In this document: positions 59,268 through 64,000 of the stretch, piece after piece | How positions within the stretch are numbered: the stretch's first letter is position 1 | Layout of the letters: each line of letters starts with the position of its first letter | Source of the DNA: Opitutaceae bacterium | GTDB lineage: Bacteria; Verrucomicrobiota; Verrucomicrobiia; Opitutales; Opitutaceae | Direction: 5' to 3' | Length of the DNA stretch: 64,000 nucleotides | Assembly: GCA_019455245.1 (NCBI GenBank) | Contig: JACFMR010000013.1 | Span: 42,514 to 106,513, forward strand | The notes under the pieces: model-generated | Told to the model about the DNA's origin: nothing | Databases searched by the model: none | Seen by the model: only the letters and a program-made list of their open reading frames with translations | Program-made: the position numbers and the translations under genes

Positions 59268-60062
59268 ATGGAAGCGGCCGTTTGGCAGATGCCGTTGAAA
59301 AATCCTCCGCGGTTGGTGCAGGCGGGACGGGCGGTCCATGGTCGGCATCGTTTGGAACAGGAATTTCAGCTGCCGGAGCTGTGGTGTCTGCATCTCTACA
59401 ACTATCACGGGCAGCTGATCATAGACGGGCGGGAATTCGAGATCCGGCCCGGGCATGTGAGTGTGACACCCCCGAGTGCCCGCATTGTCTATCGTTTCAC
59501 GGGCGAATCGTGGCATGCGTTCGCGCATTTTCATCTGCCGCCGCATGGCGACCTGGTGCCGATGCCCGCCATGCAGGATCTGGGGCAAGGTTATGGCGCG
59601 GTGGCCCGCGCGGTGGACGAAAGCGCCGGTTGGCTGCCTTCAATGCCCTGTCGGGCCTCGGTGCGGCTGTGGGATGTGCTGTGGCAGTTGGTCAACCATC
59701 CGTTTTCAGAGCACACACCGCGGCGTCCGTTGCATCCGGCCTTGAACCAGGCGGTCCGGGACATTGAGGTGCACCTGGCCGAACCGCTTTCGATCCCGGA
59801 CATCGCCCGGCGGGCGGATATTTCGCACAACCATCTCACCCGCCTGTTCAAGGCCGAGTTCAACCTCACGGCGGAGGGCTACATCCGGCGGCGGCGGGCG
59901 GAGCGTGCCATGCATTTGCTGGCGCATACGACGATGGCGGTGAAATCCATCGCGGCCGAGGTCGGGCTGCCCGATCTGCATTTCTTCAACAAAACGATCC
60001 GCAGCATCGCCGGTTGCAGTCCGCGGGAATACCGCGAGACGCACACCGCGGGCCGGGTGTGA
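59268..60062 (+). CDS. AraC-family transcriptional regulator
   Basis: 264 residues. N-terminal cupin-like domain (LWCLHLYNYHGQLIIDGREFEIRPGHVSVTPPSARIVYRF) and a C-terminal double helix-turn-helix (IPDIARRADISHNHLTRLFKAEFNLTAEGYIRRRR, then VKSIAAEVGLPDLHFFNKTIRSIAGCSPREYRE). Follows purN by 4 bp, with no divergent partner, so its target is not obvious from context. Effector not identified. Confidence 0.85.
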   Translation: MEAAVWQMPLKNPPRLVQAGRAVHGRHRLEQEFQLPELWCLHLYNYHGQLIIDGREFEIRPGHVSVTPPSARIVYRFTGESWHAFAHFHLPPHGDLVPMPAMQDLGQGYGAVARAVDESAGWLPSMPCRASVRLWDVLWQLVNHPFSEHTPRRPLHPALNQAVRDIEVHLAEPLSIPDIARRADISHNHLTRLFKAEFNLTAEGYIRRRRAERAMHLLAHTTMAVKSIAAEVGLPDLHFFNKTIRSIAGCSPREYRETHTAGRV

Positions 60063-60137
60063 TTCCAAGCGAGAGCCGGTCACAGGGGCCAGGGATTGCG
60101 GCTTGCCCCGGGAGCGGGGGCTTGGAACCTTCCCGCT

Positions 60138-61010
60138 ATGTCGCTCATCGAAATCAAGGTGCCGGTGCCTCCGGCCATGGCCGAAGCCCTCAATGACGTT
60201 TTGCTCGAGGCCGAACTGACATGTTGGAACATCGTGGAGGATGTGTTGGTGGGCGAGGCCTGGATCGTCGGCATTTTCACGGGCGATGCGGCGGCGCAGG
60301 CGGCCTGGATGGATTTGCGGGGCAGATGGCCCGGCCTGGAGGATTGCCGGCCGGTGAGCCGCAATTTGAGCGACAGTGATTGGCGCGACAGCTACAAGGC
60401 GCATTTCAAGGCGTGGCAGTTCGGTCGCTTGCACTGGGTGCCGATTTGGGAGAAGGATGGCTTTGCCCTGCCGTCCGGCGACGAAGTGCTCTGGCTTGAT
60501 CCCGGCCTGGCTTTTGGCACCGGCAACCACGAAACCACCCGCTTGTGCGTGGAACGGCTGGTGGCCTGGGCGGAAAAACATGGCACACAAGGCCGGGTGA
60601 TCGATGCGGGCTGTGGTTCGGGTATCCTGGCGTTGTCGGCGTTGAAGCTGGGCTTCACCCGCGTTGAAGGTTTCGACAACGACGAGGAGGCTGTGCACGT
60701 GAGCTTGGAAAATGCCGCGATGAACGGACTGGCGAATCGGGCGGTCTTCCGGGTAGGAGATCTGGTTTCCGGGCTGCAGGGCCGTCAGGCGGAACTCCTG
60801 ATGGCGAACATTCTGGCGGATGTGCTCATAAAGTTTGCCCCTGACCTCACCGGCGCGGTGGCGCCGGGCGGACAACTGGTGTTGAGCGGCATTCTGGCGG
60901 CCGAGCTGCCGAAAGTGCGCGAGTGTTTCACCACGATCGCCCCGCGCTGGGAGTGTGACTCCAAGACAATGGGCGACTGGAGCGATCTGGTGCTCAACCG
61001 TCGCGATTAA
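60138..61010 (+). CDS. prmA: Ribosomal protein L11 methyltransferase
   Basis: 290 residues. N-terminal substrate-recognition domain (1-75) and class I SAM methyltransferase with [18 protein letters not shown] (120-135), [17 protein letters not shown] and MANILADVL, which are the PrmA signatures. It trimethylates ribosomal protein L11. ATG at 60138 ([10 protein letters not shown]) gives the normal N-terminus; the frame extends upstream to 60096. Last gene of the plus-strand run; convergent with accC. Confidence 0.92.
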   Translation: MSLIEIKVPVPPAMAEALNDVLLEAELTCWNIVEDVLVGEAWIVGIFTGDAAAQAAWMDLRGRWPGLEDCRPVSRNLSDSDWRDSYKAHFKAWQFGRLHWVPIWEKDGFALPSGDEVLWLDPGLAFGTGNHETTRLCVERLVAWAEKHGTQGRVIDAGCGSGILALSALKLGFTRVEGFDNDEEAVHVSLENAAMNGLANRAVFRVGDLVSGLQGRQAELLMANILADVLIKFAPDLTGAVAPGGQLVLSGILAAELPKVRECFTTIAPRWECDSKTMGDWSDLVLNRRD

Positions 61011-61067
61011 CGGCAGGGTGGGCCTTGATCCGCAGCGCCGTCGTATCGGAACGCCGGCTTGGCGTGC

Positions 61068-62432
61068 TCAGGAGAAGAGATCCGTCGGCGTGCGAGCCAT
61101 GAATTCCTCCATGTAGGCGGTGGTCGCCTTGCCTTCGATGAAGACCGGGTCGGCCATGATCGCCTTGTGGAGGGGAATGGTCGTCTTGATGCCGCGGATG
61201 ATGTATTCGCTGAGCGCCCGATAGGTGCGTTCCAAGGCCGTTTTCCGGTCGCGGCCATAGCAGATCAGCTTGCCGATCATGGAATCGTAATACGGGGGGA
61301 TAGCGTAGCCGCTGTAGACGTGCGAATCCACGCGCACGCCGTGGCCACCCGGCGCGTAATACAGCCCGATGGTGCCCGGCGAGGGGGTGAAGTTGCGCGC
61401 CGGATCCTCGGCGTTGATGCGGCATTCAATGGCGTGCTTGCTGAAAGTGATGTCGCTCTGGTCGAAATCGAGTTTATCGCCGTTGGCGACACGGATCTGC
61501 TGTTTGATCAGGTCGATGCCGGTGACCTCCTCGGTCACGGGGTGCTCCACCTGGATCCGGGTGTTCATTTCGATGAAATAGAAGTTACCCTTGGCATCGA
61601 CGAGGAACTCGATGGTGCCCGCGTTTTCATAGGCGGCGGCCTCGGCGGCACGGACGGCGGCCTTGCCCATCTTTTTGCGCAGATCAGGGGTGAGAAACGG
61701 CGAAGGGGATTCCTCGATCAGCTTTTGGTGACGACGCTGTACCGAGCAATCACGTTCCCCCAAGTGCAGCACCTTGCCATGGCTGTCGGCCAGAATTTGG
61801 AATTCAATGTGTCGCGGCTTTTCGATGTAGCGTTCGATGTAAACGGCGCCGTTGCCGAAGGCCTTTTCCGCCTCGTTGCGCGCCATGTGAAATTCCTTGG
61901 CAAAGGAAACGTCGTTGTGGGCGATGCGCATACCCCGGCCGCCGCCGCCGGCCACGGCCTTGATAATCACGGGATAACCGATCTTGCGGGCGATTTTGAC
62001 CGCTTCCTTCTCCGATTCCACCGGCCCATCAGACCCGGGGACGGTGGGAACGCCGGCTTTGCGCACCGTGTCCTTGGCGATAGATTTATCGCCCATCATT
62101 TTGATGGACTTGGATTTGGGGCCGATAAACTTGATGTTGCAGGATTCGCACTGCTCGGCGAATTTGGCGTTTTCGGAAAGAAAGCCATAGCCGGGATGGA
62201 TGGCATCGACATCCGCGATCTCGGCGGCGCTGATGATCCGGTCGGCCCGCAGGTAGCTGTCACTGCTGCGGGGCCCTCCGATGCAGATGGCCTCATCCGC
62301 CAACTGCACGTGGAGCGACTGCACATCGGCTTCCGAATACACGGCCAAGGTTTTGATGCCCAATTCGCGGCAGGCCCGCACGATGCGCAGGGCTATTTCG
62401 CCGCGATTGGCGATGAGGATTTTTTGAATCAT
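61068..62432 (-). CDS. accC: Biotin carboxylase subunit of acetyl-CoA carboxylase
   Basis: 454 residues. ATP-grasp fold with the glycine-rich GGGGRGM (162-168), [20 protein letters not shown] as the catalytic block, and the N-terminal [14 protein letters not shown] motif. It carboxylates biotin on AccB in an ATP-dependent reaction, the first step of fatty-acid synthesis. Follows accB by 78 bp on the minus strand in the classical accBC arrangement. Confidence 0.96.
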   Translation of the reverse strand: MIQKILIANRGEIALRIVRACRELGIKTLAVYSEADVQSLHVQLADEAICIGGPRSSDSYLRADRIISAAEIADVDAIHPGYGFLSENAKFAEQCESCNIKFIGPKSKSIKMMGDKSIAKDTVRKAGVPTVPGSDGPVESEKEAVKIARKIGYPVIIKAVAGGGGRGMRIAHNDVSFAKEFHMARNEAEKAFGNGAVYIERYIEKPRHIEFQILADSHGKVLHLGERDCSVQRRHQKLIEESPSPFLTPDLRKKMGKAAVRAAEAAAYENAGTIEFLVDAKGNFYFIEMNTRIQVEHPVTEEVTGIDLIKQQIRVANGDKLDFDQSDITFSKHAIECRINAEDPARNFTPSPGTIGLYYAPGGHGVRVDSHVYSGYAIPPYYDSMIGKLICYGRDRKTALERTYRALSEYIIRGIKTTIPLHKAIMADPVFIEGKATTAYMEEFMARTPTDLFS

Positions 62433-62510
62433 GGGTAGATTTTAAGCAACGACAGAGCCTGCGACCGGAACAAACGATGTGCCGATCCTGAGTCCACCTC
62501 TGGACCGCGA

Positions 62511-62999
62511 TCAGCCCTGTTTGACTTTGAAAAGACGCTGGCCGTATTCGACCGGCTGTCCGTTTTCCACCAGAAGCTCCACGACGGTGCCCTTCACCTC
62601 GGCCTGAATTTCATTCATGATCTTCATGGCCTCAATGATGCACACCACGCTGGTTTCGGTGATCTTGGCATCGACTTCCACGAAAGGCTTACTCTCCGGA
62701 GAGGGGGAACGGTAAAAGGTCCCGACCATGGGCGATTTGACGTAAACAACGCCTGGTTCATCCTTATCCTTCGCCGGAGTGGAAGAAACCGGAGGCTGTA
62801 GCTGTTGGTTGGCGGGCATCAATGCCGCTTCACCCGACAGCAGGAAAGGCGGATTGGAGGCCCGGCCTTGGCTCACGATGGGTGTGCCATTAACTCCGCG
62901 ACGAATCTTCAGCTTGAAGCCTTCCTCCTCGACCGCGAACTCGGTCAATTCGGAGCGCTTCATCAGGTCGATGATTTGTTTAATTTGCTTAATGTCCAA
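62511..62999 (-). CDS. accB: Biotin carboxyl carrier protein, TTG start
   Basis: 162 residues. C-terminal biotinyl domain with EAMKIMNE, biotinylated Lys126, preceded by a Pro/Ala linker. The start is TTG at 62999: this gives MDIKQIKQIIDLMKRSELTEFAVEEEGFKLKI, which matches the conserved AccB N-terminus (DIxxIKxLIxLMxxSxLxEx). The next ATG (62963) would cut this conserved segment. AAGG lies about 8 bases upstream of the TTG. AccB carries the carboxyl group between AccC and the transferase subunits. First gene of accBC. Confidence 0.93.
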   Translation of the reverse strand: MDIKQIKQIIDLMKRSELTEFAVEEEGFKLKIRRGVNGTPIVSQGRASNPPFLLSGEAALMPANQQLQPPVSSTPAKDKDEPGVVYVKSPMVGTFYRSPSPESKPFVEVDAKITETSVVCIIEAMKIMNEIQAEVKGTVVELLVENGQPVEYGQRLFKVKQG

Positions 63000-63076
63000 G
63001 TGATACCTTGGTTGAGTTAGTGTCAGTCGGTGGGGTTAGTTGTCCGGGCAGAGGGAAGCGTTCAAAAGAAATCGGA

Positions 63077-63107
63077 ATTAAACGCAATCCTCGAATTTAT
63101 ACGTCAA
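63077..63107 (-). promoter_or_regulatory. Candidate sigma70-type promoter for accBC
   Basis: On the minus strand TTGACG (+ 63102-63107) and TTTAAT (+ 63077-63082) are separated by 19 bp, each differing from consensus at one position. It would give a leader of about 70 nt before the TTG of accB. The surrounding bases are AT-rich. The spacing is longer than ideal. Confidence 0.4.
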
Positions 63108-63513
63108 ATGCGCCACTATTCGCCCAGCGGGGCCCTAAAAAGGTGTCATTTTGATGGTGTATCGCTGATGAAACAATCTCACGCGCACGGCCTCGATCGG
63201 ATCAGAATGCTGGTATATAATGATATAATTAGTCGGTGAATTGCATCCCACGAAAAATCCCACGGAAAATATGGATATTCTCCAGAAACAGGCCTAAAAA
63301 TGATGAATAGTGATGAAAATGACCACCAAAACGGAGAAAAATTCTAATTTCGTGGATTCTGGAAAAAATTGCGAATGTTTAAAATGGGATTTGTCTGAGA
63401 TGCCGGGTGTAGCAGCAAGAAGACATTGAGCCCCGTCTTTGGGCGGATTTGCAGCCACAAGGCCAAAATCGTGATCAGGGTAGGGCGGGTGGTCGTTGGG
63501 ATGGGGCTGTCAG
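63108..63513. other. Lower-GC intergenic region without recognised gene
   Basis: About 400 bp upstream of accB that is clearly richer in A and T than the rest of the window (for example GGTATATAATGATATAATTAG near 63212). A short plus-strand frame (63030-63239) has no matching features. No terminator or RNA structure recognised; possibly transferred DNA next to the insertion-sequence debris. Confidence 0.45.
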
Positions 63514-63701
63514 TCATAGTACCAATCGATTCTGGTGGAGCTGATGGATTCTGGGAGGCTTAAGGATAGGTCCGGTTATGAGCACGCATCCGTAAATATC
63601 CCCGCCGTGAAAGGCTTCGATGCACTCAGGACCCGGGGGCATTTGCAGTAACTGACGCCGGCTCAGGACAGCCTCGGCTTTTACGGCGGCCTCACAAAGA
63701 A
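63514..63701 (-). pseudogene. Possible remnant of an IS110-type transposase
   Basis: Minus-strand translation contains CEAAVKAEAVLSRRQLLQ and PPGPECIEAFHGGDIYG, resembling the N-terminal part of IS110-family transposases (xxAVxxEGKxVLSRR...LPPxxVxIEAC). There is no intact start, the presumed Asp motif is altered, and the frame decays into PILKPPRIHQLHQ. If correct this is a short relic; the match is weak and by eye only. Confidence 0.35.
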
Positions 63702-63764
63702 TGTCACCGGCCAGGTTAAAACCAGCCACTACTGGCCGGGTCAAAACCAGCCACCCCGAGGGTG
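63702..63764 (-). mobile_element. Terminal region of an IS21-type element
   Basis: On the plus strand the segment begins TGTCACCGGCCAGGTTAAAA and contains AAAACCAGCCAC twice, about 26 bp apart (GTTAAAACCAGCCAC and GTCAAAACCAGCCAC). IS21 elements begin TG...CA and carry multiple terminal repeats of this kind. It lies on the side expected for the 3' end of istB, whose last codons are at 63936. The exact boundary is a guess. Confidence 0.45.
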
Positions 63765-63935
63765 GCAGAGGTAATGAAGGATTGAGGGTGAAGGACAAGG
63801 TGAAAGCCGGCTGAGGGCGAGACTTGGGGGGGGGATTCTGTCACGGCAACCGAGCGTGACGTCCGCGTGCCGGGCCGGGGCTGGCGAGTCGCGGAGCGCG
63901 AGGCCGGCGTTGGCAGCGGCGCGGAGCTACGGTGC

Positions 63936-64000
63936 TCATGCGGGTCGGGACTTGGTCTTGGCGAGGGCGGCGTCCTTGAGGCGGTAGCTTTCGCCGGTGA
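63936..64000 (-). CDS. istB: 3' end of an IS21-type IstB helper ATPase, cut by the window edge
   Basis: Minus strand, frame ending TGESYRLKDAALAKTKSRPA and a stop at 63936-63938. The GESYRLKD ending is characteristic of IstB-like ATPases of IS21 elements. Only about 21 codons are inside the window. It supports an insertion sequence at the right edge, whose terminal repeats probably lie at 63702-63764. Confidence 0.6.
   Translation of the reverse strand, partial: TGESYRLKDAALAKTKSRPA

Noticed and set aside
63030..63239. 69-codon plus-strand frame upstream of accB
   Set aside because: No ribosome-binding site or recognisable sequence, overlaps the likely accB promoter; not supported as a gene.
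1..64000. CRISPR arrays, tRNA or rRNA genes
   Set aside because: I saw no regularly spaced direct repeats and no tRNA or rRNA features while reading both strands; this is by eye, so a small tRNA could be missed.

Overview
The window looks like a stretch of chromosome from a GC-rich, Gram-negative member of the Verrucomicrobiota, most likely family Opitutaceae. The grounds are the mix of families: two PEP-CTERM surface proteins (one with autotransporter-type beta-strand repeats), a GxGYxYP putative glycoside hydrolase, AraC/phytanoyl-dioxygenase/aldose-epimerase sugar genes, DUF4199, TatA, heptose-phosphate adenylyltransferase (LPS), outer-membrane barrel candidates, and small passenger genes (GxxExxY, four-helix-bundle S23) sitting inside ABC operons. 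The lineage is inferred from gene content only; there is no rRNA or tRNA gene in the window.

Layout. 1-5.7 kb (minus): an oligopeptide-binding lipoprotein and a heterodimeric ABC exporter with one degenerate ATP site; the exporter leader carries a terminator with a possible antiterminator. 5.9-9.6 kb: a Cys/Lys-rich secreted peptide and a 1149-residue PEP-CTERM beta-helix protein. 9.7-13.6 kb (minus): a tightly packed run of tesA, an outer-membrane barrel, a cupredoxin and a class III cyclase. 13.7-19.6 kb (plus): ybbA, a GxxExxY gene flanked by inverted repeats, ybbP, an FKBP isomerase, a ROK glucokinase and an FAD oxidoreductase. 19.7-24.2 kb (minus): GxGYxYP protein, secreted protein, second PEP-CTERM protein, MFS permease. 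24.6-29.6 kb (plus): a MacAB-type system (adaptor, ATPase, two permeases) with a four-helix-bundle gene inserted. 29.7-30.7 kb: REP-like repeats around a pyridoxamine-oxidase-fold gene. 30.7-35.5 kb: a large adenylate-kinase-like protein, then a sigma54 response regulator, its sensor kinase and a DUF3185 peptide. 35.5-45.6 kb (mainly minus): U32 protein, AarF/UbiB kinase with a small coiled-coil partner, MFS permease, LysR regulator, small membrane proteins, Smr, TatA, AraC. 45.6-51.0 kb: phytanoyl-type dioxygenase, aldose epimerase, then nfeD-nfeD-floA and a Pro-rich membrane protein. 51.1-54.5 kb (minus): RodZ-like protein and FtsK. 54.6-61.0 kb (plus): manA, an AsmA-like protein, grpE, dnaJ, rfaE2, purN, an AraC regulator, prmA. 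61.1-63.0 kb (minus): accC and accB. 63.1-64.0 kb: lower-GC sequence and insertion-sequence debris ending in the 3' tip of an IS21-type istB.

How it fits together. Much of the window serves the cell envelope: exporters, lipoprotein-type ABC modules, flotillin/NfeD, RodZ/FtsK, TatA, LPS heptose activation and PEP-CTERM surface proteins. No exosortase gene is present, so sorting of the PEP-CTERM proteins must depend on genes elsewhere. The most unusual points are (i) the OMP-cupredoxin-cyclase cluster, which may link a periplasmic copper/redox protein to cyclic-nucleotide signalling, (ii) the exporter leader with mutually exclusive hairpins, and (iii) two unrelated small genes, each with short inverted repeats around it, inserted between the ATPase and permease genes of two different ABC operons.
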